Positions 12,281 through 25,405 are shown, counted from the first letter of the stretch. The stretch is 64,000 nt of DNA from Megascapheus bottae (GCA_024803745.1 JANJXV010000013.1:7564001-7628000), one strand, 5' to 3'. Program-made: numbers and translations. Notes: generated from the sequence alone by a model not told the origin.

Positions 12281-13704
12281 ATATGTAATACCAATAACGG
12301 TATTTCAAAAGTAAAAATAAAAATAACTCAAGGGATACAAAGTTAATTCTTTATCACTTGTCTTATCAGTGTTATATTCCATATACCTGTTTATATGTGT
12401 GTTATCTTTTCATTATGTATTGCTATCAAATGGTTGCCTGGTTCTGCACAAATTCTTCCTTTTGTTTAATATTTCCAGTGTTTCTATAGATAACTTACGT
12501 ACAGTGCAATCTTTTAAAATGTTATTAAACAAATATTTCCCTTGACACTGAATGTGGAAAATAAATTTCTTCCTTCCCCACATTAAAAATATGTGTATAT
12601 GTATAGATGAACACACATGTATAATCTATACAATTATAAGGTTCATCCATGTATATATATACATGTGTATAAAATCCCTCAGATATAATGTTCAGCACCA
12701 GTGAGTTGCCAACCTGCATTCTTTTTCTTCCATTTCCTGTAGGACCCTACTTAATTGACCCTCTCCAAGCCTACATAGACAACTGTAGTAACTGGGGAAA
12801 TGATATTGTTTGTTATAGCATTAAAGGAAATGCACATAGAGGAGCAGAGGATATATTGGATTGTATTAATATAAGAAAGTGAATTCTTTCATGTCTGTAT
12901 CAACTATCCTCCCTCGTTCCTGAACCACAGCACTGGAAGTGGTACTGGGCAGAGGTGTTCTGAATGGTTCCACAAGGCAAAAACTCACAAGAGGACATCA
13001 CAGTCAGGGTTATCATTTCTTTCCCTTTTGAAGTCGGGCCTCATATCTTTTTCTCATTACAATCATTACTTTGAAATATGATTTTTTTAAACAGTAATTT
13101 TCTAGAACAAAAGGGATAATACCATATTTCAAAAGCTTTACAGTGAAATTAAACCTTTGAACTACTGTGAAAGAAATTATTCCCTCAAGGCTGCAAGGCT
13201 TAAAGGTTATTAAAAATTTAATTTTAAAGAAGGCATCACAGAAAAAAAAGTATATAAATGCTACTTAGAACCCAGATTGCCCAATTTAATGAGTCCCTTT
13301 GCTCCTTATTCTTAAATAATCCGGAAATGTGAACAATGCACTCATTTTTTTTTCATTGGCAAGCCAGTATGCCAACAGATGTCCAAACTGCTGGCTAGCG
13401 CCATCTATTCTCAACTGGAAGCCCTTGCTGGCTAATAGTTCAGCTGGTTTATTTGCCTTTCTTTCCACCAAACCCTTGGCATTAACAGCTGAAAGATGCA
13501 GCAAACGTGGGGTACAGTGAATCAGAAGAATTTTCCCTAAGCTCCAGAATGTATGTAAATTATAATTATTATAAGGATCAGGATTCAAGCCACGGAATGT
13601 GTCCCGTCTGTTATGTGGAGGATATTTCCTTCTTCACATGATATTAGATAGAACATTATCACGGACAGTGTTAATTAGGCAGTGATATTAAGATACTTAG
13701 CCAT
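12281..13704. other. Unique sequence, no supported feature
   Basis: Contains a short imperfect ATGTGTATA-rich patch around 12590-12670 and a 100-codon minus-strand open frame (13286-13588) without recognisable features. Confidence 0.55.
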
Positions 13705-13812
13705 GTTTTGGGGTTGGTCGTGGGACTTGAACTCTGAGCCTGGGTGTTGTCCCTGGGCTCTTAGACTCAAGGCTACCCCTGGAGCGACAGCACCATATCT
13801 GCTATTTTTTGA
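13705..13812 (-). mobile_element. Geo right-monomer fragment of a B1-Geo SINE
   Basis: The order 'gggacttgaactctgagcct', 'gttgtccctgggctcttaga', 'ctcaaggctacccctggagc' is the reverse complement of the tRNA-like right monomer. The B1-like left half that should follow is missing or unrecognisable. Confidence 0.65.
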
Positions 13813-13957
13813 TCGAGTTTCCTTATCTACTAATGATTTTTTAAAAGGAAGTGTTTACCTCACCTGTCACACATAGTGGTCAGGAAGATAGAATGAATGC
13901 ACGCTAGTACAGCACTAGATATGTGTCCAAGACATAGTAATCATAGATGGGTTATTT

Positions 13958-14165
13958 GTTTATTTATTCATTCATTCATTTAGTCAGTCCTGGGCTTGAC
14001 CTCAGGGCCTGAGCACTGTCCTTGGATTTTCTCAAGGCTAGTGTTCTACCACTTAAGCCTCAGCACCACTTCCAGCTTTTTCTATGTATGTGGCACCAAG
14101 GAATCGAACCCAGGTCTTCGTGCAGGTTAGGCAAGAACTCTACCACTAGGGCAATTTCCCGGCCA
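13958..14165 (-). mobile_element. IDL-Geo SINE with (ATTC/ATTT) tail and 9-bp TSD
   Basis: A full dimer in reverse orientation with a tail reading 'tatttattcattcattcatt' on the plus strand. It is flanked by GGGTTATTT at 13949-13957 and 14166-14174, a direct repeat consistent with target-site duplication. The reversed B box (GAATCGAACCC) is intact. Confidence 0.93.
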
Positions 14166-14375
14166 GGGTTATTTATTTTTTTTAAATCACCGGTATTAAT
14201 AGTATCACTCCTACCATGCCTGAGTAATACAATTGTGTGTGGGGGGGGGTGTACTTGCACACACATATACAACAATATTGAGCCTTAAACTCAAAGGCCT
14301 TTGTTCGTTTGTTTGTTTGTTTTCACTCTAGGCTTACATTCTACCCAGTTTAACTACACCTGCACATTCAACTTT

Positions 14376-14488
14376 TGCTGGTTAATTGGTAATAGGAATG
14401 TCTACTCAGGCTGGCTTGAAATTTTGTTTCTCAGATCTCAGCCTCCTGAGTACCTAGAATTAGAAGAGTGAGCCACCAGTGCTTGGTT
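14376..14488 (-). mobile_element. B1-like left half of a B1-Geo SINE
   Basis: 'agatctcagcctcctgagta' and 'gtgagccaccagtgcttggt' are the reverse complement of the 7SL-derived monomer. They are preceded on the plus strand by linker sequence 'gctggttaattggtaatagg', as in the 20.0-kb copy. The Geo half is absent. Confidence 0.7.
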
Positions 14489-16111
14489 GGAATCCATTCT
14501 TTACATGCCATGATGAATAGGAGTACCTCATACCCAGAAGGATTAAAATATAAAGTAGGAAACAGATCCATCTCAACAAAAATAGTAATTGCAGCAACAT
14601 GCCATAATGAATAGAAACTGTGTTAAAGTACTTGCTTGTGATGGTGTCAGAGGGATCTGTGATTAGAGGAGGCTTCCCTAAGGAGATATCTTAAAAGGAG
14701 TCTAAGTATAAAAACATGAAAATCCATAGAGCATCAATAAAGCCTGTTCCCAGGGAACTCTACTGATAAACAAATCACTTAAAAGTCATGGATGTTAGCT
14801 GGTCAGCAATTCAAAAATCATCTAGGAAGCTACTGAAAAATATCATTCATCCTGTGACCCACCATCAGAATATCCAGTGCTAGGATCTAGGTAGAGGAAA
14901 TGGTAACTCTGTGAGCATGTACTTTTAGTTCACTTCCATGGTTGAAAAACATTTGCATAATGCCTGTGGACAGGACATGGTAAACAGCATAGCACAATAT
15001 GATGTGAGATGTTGTTATTACCACCAAGTCGATTTTCCTTCTATTCTACCTCCTTGTGTTGCTAGAATGTCAAGTGCACACCACTGCACCCAAGCATCAT
15101 GCTTCTTCCTATCTTTTGGGATGATGGGTGTGATGATGTGTATCATGGATCAAGATGAAGTCTTGAGAATTTATACTGTTATTATTTTTATTTGTACTGA
15201 CCTCAAACTGTATTCATATACTTTGTTAAGTGCCAATTAATTTGTACATCTAAAGACAAAAATTAAGTTTAAAAAATCCTGCAAACACCTGATCTAACTG
15301 ATAGGCTTGAGCTACCCTGCATGGTAATATTTAGGTTACAATTACTATGACCTTAAAAGCCTTTGTTTATTTGTCCATTTTTCTAGTCAATTACATCCAC
15401 ATATCAGTAAAAAGAGATGGTGGACAAGGCCATTATTGATCAATGAAAGAAGTTCTATTTATTATAATACTTTTGCTAACCTGGGATAATGACATCACTT
15501 TATGTATCATATAAAGGTTATTACTCTGTTTCTCTGCTTTATTTTGGAAAAACTCGTGCTAGCTAGCACAAATGCCTTCACAGAGGTAATTTAAATCATG
15601 ATTTGGTTAATTCTGCACAAATGAGCTGTGTTTTTGACAATATTTACTTACTGTGGTCTCTGTTCATTTCTCACTCACGAAAGTGTTAACTTTGAAACTA
15701 TTACAAGGTCAAGTTCCTCCAATTTCAAATGTACTCTTGGAGAAAAGTAACAGACTCTGCCATTCACTTTTATTTCTCCCACCCTGTACATAGCACCTGA
15801 CATACTGAAAGTGCTAGTAAATGATTATTTATTAAGTTGAAATTGGTTAAATTATGTCTTCCCACAGGCATGTGTTTTGATTTTTGCTTTAGTTTTGTTT
15901 TTTGTTTTTTACCAAAATGCCTTTGAAGACAGGATTGCTTTTCAGAATTTAGAGATACTAGATTGTTTTAAAAGAATATTTAAGATTAGAGACAGTTTCT
16001 GGTAGTATTGTACAGGCTCCGTAGGAGCCTATAGTAATAGAAACATTTGATAATTTCTTAAGTATTCTAATGTGTCTATGTATAATTATGTCTAATAAAA
16101 TGCCCATAATG
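14489..16111. other. Mostly unique sequence with possible SINE and L2 relics
   Basis: Around 15,040-15,100 the text 'tgcacaccactgcacccaag' recalls the end of a reverse B1/Alu-type monomer. At 15,775-15,840 'catagcacctgacatactga' and 'aatgattatttattaagttg' recall the 3' end of ancient L2 elements. Both are weak. No gene is seen. Confidence 0.4.
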
Positions 16112-16130
16112 CAATAGTCATGTTCTTTTT

Positions 16131-16272
16131 TTTGCCAGTCGTGGGAGTGAACTCAGGGCCTGAGCGCTGTCCTTGGACTTTCTCAAGGCTAGAGATGGTA
16201 CTGATGAATCGAACCCGGGTCTTAGTGCATGCTAGGCAAGCACTCTATACCACTAGGCCAAACTCCCGGCTC
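16131..16272 (-). mobile_element. IDL-Geo SINE with internal deletion and perfect 19-bp TSD
   Basis: Flanked by a perfect 19-bp direct repeat (CAATAGTCATGTTCTTTTT at 16112-16130 and 16273-16291), so the insertion boundaries are certain. About 55-60 bp at the monomer junction are missing: 'ctagagat' passes straight to 'ggtactgatgaatcgaaccc'. The ID-like promoter half is intact. Confidence 0.97.
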
Positions 16273-16291
16273 CAATAGTCATGTTCTTTTT

Positions 16292-18040
16292 CTCAAAAGA
16301 ATTACTGAATGTTGCCATCTTTTGTTCTCCCTATGTATGCAAAGGAAACCACGTACTACATTTTCCAAATAAATATTGCAAAGAGTATGCAGAAATTGTG
16401 ATGTACAATTTCTTATTAGTTTGATGGTTGTTCTCCTAGATGCCTAGTATGTCACCAAGAATGAATTTTCTCATTAACCTAAAACATGCCAACTTGTCAA
16501 ATTATGATAAAGCAAATAAGACTGAACCCAGAAATTGAGCTTCCGCCATTGCTCTTAACATGCCTCTGCCAATTAGTCTATAAATAAAACAATTTTGAAC
16601 AGACTTCAGATTTTTGAAAAACTAAGCCACTTCTAGTTACTCTAAAATACAAGGCTTGCAAAGAGATAACTTTATAAAATGGAAAAAAGTAATTTGCTTT
16701 TGTTAGAAAAAATGAAAATTAAAGGCACAAGGACCCAACAATCATAGGGATAATCAACAAATATTAATTTAGCCATCTGATCTCTGGGCTTCAGACTTTC
16801 TTTAGTGCAAATGATGTGACTCACTAAAAAATCACCAAGAATTTTCAATCAAAAGAAAATCATTGTTTTGAAACTATGTTTTCCACCTGTGATGGGCATA
16901 AGACAGGGTCCCAGCCGTCCAGTTTGAAGATGAAGATGACAAAAGTCAGTGAAATGAAACTCAGACTTGATAAGGAAGTCAAAGATACACATATCAGAAA
17001 AGGAATTGGGAGTCATGACAGTATGCCTAGTAAATGGCTATTGAATGATTGACTGATAGATAATGGAATCAGAAATATTTGTAACCTGGGAAACAAAAGC
17101 AGTATAATTCAGAAGTTTAGGAGCATGGACTGAAGATTGAAGGTGACTTAGGAACTTTGTAACTCAATGCTTACTTAAATTCTATCCTGCACATGCGTGG
17201 CAGGAACTTGGAAGGAGGCGTGAAAGACAGCACTGATGGCCGAGCTCAGTCTGTGAGGCGTAAAGAGCAATCCACGCTGTGTTGCATCATGATTATCCCA
17301 CCTGACAAAGACATGTAAAGACAGAATTAATAGGACACATCTTCTCCTAAAGGCATTTTAGAAAAGAATCCCTTCTATCATCCCCACTGAGGATTCTCAC
17401 TCTCATGCCTAACAGATACAGAAACTACTTTCAACCCTTTTTATTTCCTCTCTGCAAAAAGTTTTAGGAAATAAAATATACTTTCCCCATCACATTTTAT
17501 TCCTACTGAAGTTTTTATTGCCTAATGATAGTCTAATGCCCTTTATATATCTAATTGACTTACTCATTAAAATGAGACTACAAGGAATCAACAATTATAG
17601 TAGAAAAACAAAAATAGTTATTAAATAAGCTCATACCAGCAAATGTATGGATATAGTAAGTATCACTGAAGGTGAGCTGTTACTATAACAACCAAAGCCA
17701 TTGGTAGTTTTTCTACAATTTAATAAGTAAAGGAAGGCACTGACAAATACTCTCTATTGTCATTCTTAAAGACAACTTGTATCATCTCAGCTCATGTACG
17801 AGCGACAAGAACAGCAAGTCCATATCTCGTATTGACTGATTTCTGCCCACTACTTAGCATTGTTCAATAAAGAAATGTGAAGTGAATTCAAGTTTAACTA
17901 ACTTAAAATTCAAAATCCTGGGGTTAGTTTTTGACTTGACATAATGAACTGATTATCATTTTCCCTCAAAGCAAAGATGATACCCATTCATCCAAGTTTT
18001 ATATTTTTATTTAAGTATGTAGGCTGTTATCAAAGAATAG
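16292..18040. other. Unique sequence, no supported feature
   Basis: AT-rich, no open frame of note, no repeat recognised. Confidence 0.55.
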
Positions 18041-18225
18041 GAGGAAATTAGGAGTGAGAAGAGGGAAGAGGAGAGAAGAGAGAAAGGAGAGGGGGAGAGA
18101 AGAGACAAGAGAGAAAGGAGAGAGAGGAGTGAGTGAGAGAGAAGGGAAGAAAGGGTCAAGGGAGAGAAGAAAAAGACATCCTGGGAGATGGAAAGGGGAG
18201 AAGAGGAAGATGGGGAGAGACTCTA
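18041..18225 (+). repeat. GA-rich polypurine tract
   Basis: About 185 bp of GAGA/GGAGA/AAGGA runs, interrupted by a few pyrimidines. It is simple sequence with purine strand asymmetry. Confidence 0.85.
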
Positions 18226-18854
18226 ATAAGTGATATCAATTCTGCCTTGCTTTAATGGAAGTATACTTTTATTATTCCATTTTGTAGAATTGCTATAGAA
18301 TAGCTATAAATTTCAGGAAAGTAAGGAAGGAAAGAAAGAAATGTGATGAGGAGGAACCTACTAGTAAAGGAAGAATATTTGCAAGGCCTTTCAAAGCAAA
18401 GTGAGAGATCTGTACAGAATGACAGCTTTATTTCCTTGACAGCAGCCAAACATTGCTCAGTGCAAATCCTGTGCACATTTACATTTTGAAAGGATAACAA
18501 TAATGAAAAAGGGATGTCCACCCCATGGCATCCTGTAGCCCGAAATAATTCATACATGTCCTATCACATCTAAGCTTCAGCTTCTCCATTGTTGAGGTTA
18601 GGAAGTACAAAGCTTTCTATCTTTTATTAGGTATTAGAAATTAAATTAAAAAATAAGAAATCGGCTTAGCATGTTGACACATACTAATAGTACACAAATA
18701 TAAATGTTTATTTCTGCGAGTCTTAATAACTGTGATGAGAAGAGAACATTTATTAAGCAGATAGCGGATCATTGGCTGGAAAAATGATTCTTCCACATTT
18801 CCCATCTCTCTCCAATAGAAACTGAGATACTCAACTTTTTCAGCAAATAGATAA
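18226..18854. other. Unique sequence, no supported feature
   Basis: A 101-codon minus-strand open frame (18252-18557) has no recognisable domain. No repeat recognised. Confidence 0.5.
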
Positions 18855-18864
18855 GTGCGTGCGC

Positions 18865-18915
<51 letters not shown>
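18855..18915 (+). repeat. (GT)n microsatellite with GCGCGC start
   Basis: A 60-bp alternating purine-pyrimidine run that begins GTGCGTGCGCGCG and continues as pure GT. The GC-containing lead makes it a better Z-DNA former than a plain GT repeat. Confidence 0.97.
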
Positions 18916-18982
18916 GGTAACATGTTATTTTTAATTTGTGGAATGATTTTTCTTTTAACAGGCTTGCTAAAATATCTAATAG

Positions 18983-19052
18983 AGATTGAACACAGGGCCT
19001 CACTTTGCTATGTAAATAAGTGCCAGCTTCTGGAGCCATGCCCCCAGCCCTT
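18983..19052 (-). mobile_element. Old ID-type SINE monomer
   Basis: 'agattgaacacagggcctca' through 'ggagccatgcccccagccc' is the reverse complement of a tRNA-Ala-derived ID element, with B-box and 5' end recognisable. It is much more diverged than the 21.6-kb ID copy. Confidence 0.6.
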
Positions 19053-19799
19053 TTGTTTCTATTGTGGTTTTATATAGATGACTTCTTTCTGACTTATATC
19101 AGGATGTATTGAACTCCTCCTATCTTCATATCCAAAGTTGCTGGAACGGCAAGCATCATCCATATATTTTTTATAATGCAAAATAACAGGTTTCACTGTG
19201 ACATTTTTATGTCTGTCTACATATTTCTCAATATTTGTAAAACTGTTTATCTATATGGGGGTATGGATGCCCACCAAACATATACATAGATAGTCCTTTT
19301 CCTGAATTGCAATTCGTATTTTTAGAACATTTCAGGCTTTTGTTTCCATTATAGTGAGTACTTTAATGGTAAAATAGAAATCCTGTTACCATATTTTAAT
19401 AGTAGCTTTTAAAATCTAAGCTTCTATTCCTAAAATGCTGTTCAGTTCAAAAATGAGCTACAAAATATTTCTATATTTTAATAAACAAAACAAAGTGAGA
19501 GAAAGATGACTAATTTCAGAGATGAATGAATACTTCTGAGATCTGGACAGTGGATATTTGGGAAGAAGCTGCATCATGGAAAATTTTGTAATTATTATAT
19601 TCTACAGGAGCAATGGAAACATTGTGAATGGGTAGTGAAAGGATGACATGTATAATTGACCACAAGGATTTCAAATGCACAAGATTTCACCTTATATTAG
19701 CTCACTGGCTAAGGATGTGTACAATATGTCCGATGAAACCTTGTGTCTTAAACACTTATATGACATTGTCTCTCTTTCTTTGGCTAATATAATTAAATT
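19053..19799. other. Unique sequence, no supported feature
   Basis: No gene. A patch at about 19,185-19,230 ('caggtttcactgtgacattt') resembles old L1 3' UTR text, but is too short to call. Confidence 0.45.
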
Positions 19800-19924
19800 G
19801 GTTCACTCATTCATTTGAAATAGGATCTCACTTCACAGCCTTGGCTCATCTTGACCTTATGACTTTCTCATTTCAGCTCCCTGAGTACTGTGATTATATC
19901 CATATACCACCACTTCTGTATTCC
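19800..19924 (-). mobile_element. Old B1-type SINE monomer
   Basis: 'gaaataggatctcacttcac', 'cagctccctgagtactgtga' and 'ataccaccacttctg' follow the order of a reverse-strand 7SL-derived B1 monomer (internal region, then the GCTGGGATTA region, then the 5' end). It is strongly diverged and sits directly beside the B1-Geo at 19,928. Confidence 0.6.
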
Positions 19925-19927
19925 TTC

Positions 19928-20160
19928 TTATTTTTTTTTGTGGGCCATGGGGCTTGAACTCGGCCTGGGTACTGTCCCTGAGCTTTGCAGCTCAAGGCTA
20001 CCACCCTACCCTTGAGCTAAGCCCCACTTCCCATTTTCTAGTGATTAATTGGAGATAAGAGTCTCAGGTTCATCTGAGCCTGGGCTGGCTTTGAACCTTG
20101 ATCCTCCCATCTCCATCTCCTGAGTAGCTAGGATTACAGGCTTGAGACACTGCACCTGGC
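19928..20160 (-). mobile_element. B1-Geo dimeric SINE, near full length
   Basis: From left to right on the plus strand: poly-T tail; reversed Geo-type right monomer ('ggggcttgaactcggcctgg', 'cagctcaaggctaccaccct'); linker 'gattaattggagataagagt'; reversed B1 left monomer ('ctgagtagctaggattacag'). This is the best-preserved copy of the B1-linked family here and the one best compared with the IDL-Geo right half. Confidence 0.92.
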
Positions 20161-20330
20161 TTAGCTTCCTTTTTAAAAATAATGTAGCGTCTTTCTGAAG
20201 ATGGAATAATCATAAAGGGCATAGTTTCTGAACATCCTGCCTTTAACTGAGATACCCTACTTGAACACAGAGGCACTTAGTTCACCAATTAGGAGCAATG
20301 ATGTTCTTTTTTCCTAAGTTTCTATATAAT

Positions 20331-21315
20331 AAAGACATAGCTAGCAAGTTAAATAGAAAGTCCACAGAGTGGGAGAAGATCTACACTAGCCACACAAAAG
20401 ACAAGGGTCTTCTATCTAAAATATATCTACAGCTAAAAAATTGAATCTCTCCAAAACTAATCTTCAAAGAAACAACCATCCCATTAAAAGATGGGCCAAA
20501 GACTTAATGAGAGACTTCTCTGAAAAGGAAATAAGAATGGCTTATAGACACATGAAAGAATGTTCCACATCTCTGGCCATGAAAGAAATGCAAATCAAAA
20601 CAACTCTAAGATTCCACCTCGCTCCAGTTAGAATGGCCAGGATCAAGAAATTTAATAACAACAGATGATGGTAGGGATATGGCCAGTAGGGATCACTACT
20701 ACACTGTTGGTGGGAGTGTAAACTGGTGGGAGTGTAAACTCGTCGATGATTGGATCAGCAAGATGTGGTACTTAGACACAATGGAATTCTATGCTGTCAT
20801 CAGAAAGAATGACATTGCCCCATTTGTAAGGAGATGGAAAGACTTGGAAAAAATCATATTAAGTAAAGTAAGCCAGACCCAAAGGAACATAGGCTCAATG
20901 CTTTCCTTTTTTTGTACTAATTAGTACACATCGAGACTCTCCTAGCAGAGGATTACAGTAACTCAAAACCTAGCTACATAAGGTCACATAGGTTGAGACT
21001 AAATGAAAGAATCTCTAGGATATGGAAACAAGAGCTTTATCTTCTGCGATTGTTGTTATTTCTCTTCACTTTTTCCCCCTTCTGGTTCATCTCATATTAT
21101 CACTTCATCTGACTTTGTTATCTGGTATATTGTATATACACTTATTTTTGTACTTGAAATAGGAAAGGGAAGGGAGGAAAACAAGATGATTGGGAGTGGG
21201 TAGGGAAATGGGGACAAAAATCATGAGAATGGATATCAATGTTTGGGAAGTAATGCATCTATTACATTGCAAATGTAACTGTAATCCTACATTATCCTGA
21301 CAATTAAAAAAAAGA
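20331..21315 (+). mobile_element. LINE-1 3' end: ORF2 C-terminus plus 3' UTR
   Basis: Starts inside ORF2. Conceptual translation at 20441-20668 reads through the C-terminal region, including 'HPIKRWAKDLMRDFSEKEI' and 'SLAMKEMQIKTTLRFHLAPV', which follow the conserved L1 order. A 16-bp tandem duplication ('ggtgggagtgtaaact', 20,711-20,742) is followed by a deletion before 'atgtggtacttagacacaat'. The 3' UTR (21,000-21,300) with 'gggaggaaaacaagatgatt' and a terminal A-run closes the element. It is 5'-truncated and cannot move on its own. Confidence 0.93.
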
Positions 21316-21600
21316 AACACAAAGACAAAATCATATATGATGGGAACAAATTGCCTCAAATGGCATGGTATATTTAGTTAAGTTTTGAAAGGCAGCAGAA
21401 AGAATGGAAGATTTGGAGATACCTGTAGTCTGATTCGGGACATTTCACCAATGCACATGTTCACCCATGTGCACATGAAACATAATAAGTTGAACACCCA
21501 AACTCCTTTGCAGCTATATTGCCTTGTGCATGCTGTGGTGATCACTGTGTCCTCAGACCTAGGCTTTTTAAGATATAAACCTGCAAAAATCCAGAAGATG

Positions 21601-21672
21601 TGCTGGGATGTAGCTCAGTGGCAAAGCGCTTGCCTGGGCAACATCCTGGGTTCCATCCCCAGTACCAAAAAA
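21601..21672 (+). mobile_element. ID SINE monomer with TSD
   Basis: A compact tRNA-Ala-derived ID element. The A box TAGCTCAGTGG is at 21,611-21,621, the B box GGTTCCATCCC at 21,649-21,659, and an A-run follows. Near-identical flanks (AAAAATCCAGAAGATG at 21,585-21,600; the same with one extra C at 21,673-21,689) form the TSD. It shows that simple ID elements also moved in this lineage. Confidence 0.93.
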
Positions 21673-21689
21673 AAAAATCCCAGAAGATG

Positions 21690-24600
21690 CAGGCTTTCCT
21701 TCTTGGACTAAAGGGGGCTGGCCCCAGCTCAGGTGCAATATTCTAAGCTGCTAAGGACAGTTGCAGACTTCTAGGCTTGACTTACAGATCAGAGGCTTTC
21801 TTGAGTTACTCTGGTGTCCTGAGGATTGTTTACTTGATGCTCCAATTTTGCACATAGCTCTAAGCAGGCCTCCAGTAGTGAAGCTTTTGTTCTTCTTCAG
21901 TTTTATCACCATCCCTTTGAATCCCTGGGCTGGCAGACCCTTAGGGTTTTCCAAGAACAAACCTTCACTGAGAACTGCCTTGGGCTTCTCTTCTCACAGA
22001 CAAAAAAATGGAGGGAAAAAAAAAGAGAACTTTCACCCTCCAGCTGCTCCCTGGATGTCAGCTGCTGTTATTTCATCACCAATGCATACTTGATATGGAT
22101 GCAGAGAAAATTCATTCTCATTCCCAAAGTTTAAACAACCTTCACCTACTCAGATGCTGAAGGTGTGTGAGGGGCTGAGAGACTGGAATTATGGGGCTAC
22201 TATCTCATTAGTTGAAGTAGTCTTCTTTTTGCCAATTCCTCTCTACTATTTAGGGTTATTCTTCAACATTCAAACACCCCATCAAATTTTGATTCCCCAT
22301 GCACAATCCCACAGTAGGATAAAATGATTAGCAAGGTTTCTATGCAATAGAGTTAACTCTTGGATCTTTAAATATTGATGTTAATGATGATGCCAATTAA
22401 GCCAAATCACATCTTTGTTTTAATGCAAGTGATTAAGCAGATAGGAATTGGTCACAGAAATGCCCTGTTTGGACTTAAGGCTCCAGCCCATATTCATCAA
22501 TTTATTTTTATCCAATGTATACCGAGAAGCAAAATAAATTTTTCCCCATATGTCACATTATAATACTGATTCTTAAAGTGTTTTATTTTCACTATCTTTT
22601 TCTTTATTCTTTGGCATTCTATTCTTGAAAATACTAATTGTTAACTTGGCAACCTTGAACAAATTGAACCACTTCTTTGGGTAAACTCATTAAGGTTTTA
22701 ATAAGGGATATAAGTTGAATAAAATGTAATGTGTAATCTGAGGAGTCTCTAAGATCTCCAGGATGAGCGTTTTTGACCTCTTCAGAGTGTGTTTCTATGG
22801 TGGAGCCTCTGTGAATGAATTTACAGGTAAGTTTCATAATAAATACAACTCTGTTAATCACAATGAGCATGGAAATGATAGCTGAGACTATGTCTCCTGT
22901 ATTATATTAGTTTCCAGGAATAAAGAGATAGATTTGGAGATAGATTTCATATTCCAAAGTATAAATTAAGTCACTCAGATACTGCTAACAATGGAAAGTG
23001 CTATAAGCAATAATCCTATTATATCAAAGAATCAGCGGGGGAATAGTGCCTACCTTGGGAAAGCCCAAACAGATTTATTGAAGATGTGAAGGCAGAAAAT
23101 ACTAGAATAGAGAAGTTTATTCAGGAGAAAGCAGAACACTAAGCTGCAGAAGCATTGAACAAAAAGCCAGGTCGAGAGGAACAAATTTCTAGTTTTCATG
23201 TAATATATGAGCTAAAATGAGAAAGAAAAAGACCTGTACATTCCTGTTGAGAGATGAGTGCTGAAAGGAAGGCAGACAGAGATGGTGAATGAGTGAATGA
23301 TGCAGATCCTTATGATAGAATGATCAAAATAGTATAGGAACCTTTATGAAAATATAACATTGAAACCTGTTCAGGATCAACTTATAATCCTCAGTATTCA
23401 GTGCAGCTTTACTGATGAAAATGTGTCTAGCATCCTGCCAATACATGTCTTCATGTGCTACCTAAGTTCAATTCAATTGTTCTTGCAATTGAACATACTT
23501 TTGACAAATACTATTACAGAGGTTATTATGTATGTTGGCAAATAGCAGATAAGAAGGTGTTTGAAACTAGAAATCTCCCAGTTAATATTTTATTTTTTTC
23601 TAAAAATCATCCTTATGTACCTTATATTGTTTTGCAAACAGGTTTCAATTCAGCAAGTCAGTTTACCAGGGCATTTCATCGATGTTTCTATCAATGTTTT
23701 AGAATGAATTGAGAGAATAGTTGAATTTTTCAAATTTATATATACATATGTATTGTATGTAACCAAAAGCTATAGAAACACAACTGGAAGAAATAGTGGT
23801 GTCTTTTTATACATATTGGCTGAATTTCAAATCTTACATTTTCGTAGTTTCAAAGACTAAGTACAGGGGCATCTTTATTTTCCTTGAGATCAGTTTCCCC
23901 TACTTCTAAGTAAAGAAAGTATTCTCACGTGATATTGCTTTATGCAACTATGTACAAGTCCTTTCACGTTGATCACCTTGTACTCATGCTACAAAACTGT
24001 ACCATTAACACAAGAAAAAAAACACTTAAAATACCATTTACTAATAATTCTATTGTGTACTTTTTAAGTTTCCAGGGAAACTTAAATTTGACATGTCTAA
24101 TTTTTGAAGTTTATGTTAAATAACTGCTTTCCCTGAATAGAATACTGCTCAAGCATATGGAAGCATTCTTTAACAATAATAAATGTGACTAATTCTTTTG
24201 GCAAGACTGACCTTTTCTGTTTCTGACTCCTTGAGCCATGAGTCACTGTTTAAATGTCTTCCTTTGAGCACGGGTTTCTTCATGTACTTTAATACCTCTT
24301 AACGAATTTGGTTATACAACCAGCCATTCAAATACAGAGGCTAGGATCACAGATTCATTGCGGCCTCTGCCTTGTTCTGAATGCTTATATTTCCTGATAA
24401 TCGAGGGTATGATTTCTCAGAGAAGTCCTCGTTTCTGAAACATATAAGAAATTGTCTTTAACAATCATTTTCTATTATCCAGGGAGTTTTGGATAATGGA
24501 ATGTGTAGTCACTTTCAATTTATGTCAAATTTCTAGATGCATTTGTACCACCTATGTTTTATCAGCTTGTCACCAGGATAAATGAAGTTGCAAATTGCAT

Positions 24601-25393
24601 CAACATCTATTTTTTTCTCATGAAATCTTTGAAACTGTTTATTTTTAATATGTCTTCCTTCATCCCCCCCCTGCCCCCATCTCTAGTATACAAGAAATTG
24701 TGCATAATTTCCCGAAATCTTGAGAGTTCTGAAGGGAAATATTCCTGCTGATAGGGCATATTAGATCTGGATGTAGATTGAAGCAATAAGCATAGAACAA
24801 TTTGATGAACAACCTGTATGCAGGCTAGGGTGGAGAATTTCTGGCACTCCAAGAAAGCCATTATGCTCCTGTTATGTTCAATAGCCCAGTTGGCCTCTAA
24901 GGTTGCTGGTGATGTATGTTTTCATTATCTCCTATGGGCTTGGCACCTCAGAGGACCCCAGATGGCTTATTCTGAAGGCAATTCTCTTCATTTGCACTAT
25001 TGCAAGGTCTGTTGGATCAAGCCAATATGTTTGTGAGGGTCAGTTTGCTTTGAGGAATATTGCTCTTTGATGCCTCTAATATTCTTCTGCCTGAAAATCA
25101 GCAAGAAATCACTACCTGGGGAGTAACAGAACTGTCTTCAAAAACACAATTTCTTTTAATTTCCTAGGTATTAGGTGTCACAGTATAAGTAGTAATAATC
25201 CAACAATAGCAGCAAAATTAGTTATTATTTATTAAACATACATTATGATCCAAATATCTTAGGAGATTTGTTTTTACCGTCTTCCTTGGCACAGTATAAC
25301 AAAACAGATATTGTGTATTATGTATCACATGTGAAAAAAGATGAAAAGGAAAAGGTAACAGTAGGAGATTACATAATTTTTCCAAAATAAAAC
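21690..25393. other. Longest low-repeat stretch, no supported gene
   Basis: 3.7 kb of mostly unique DNA. Open frames of up to 110 codons (21761-22093, +) have no recognised domain. A patch at about 23,640-23,680 ('ggtttcaattcagcaagtca') recalls old L1 3' UTR. No CpG island, tRNA or conserved exon pattern is visible. Confidence 0.5.
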
Positions 25394-25405
25394 AAATAGT
25401 GGTCA

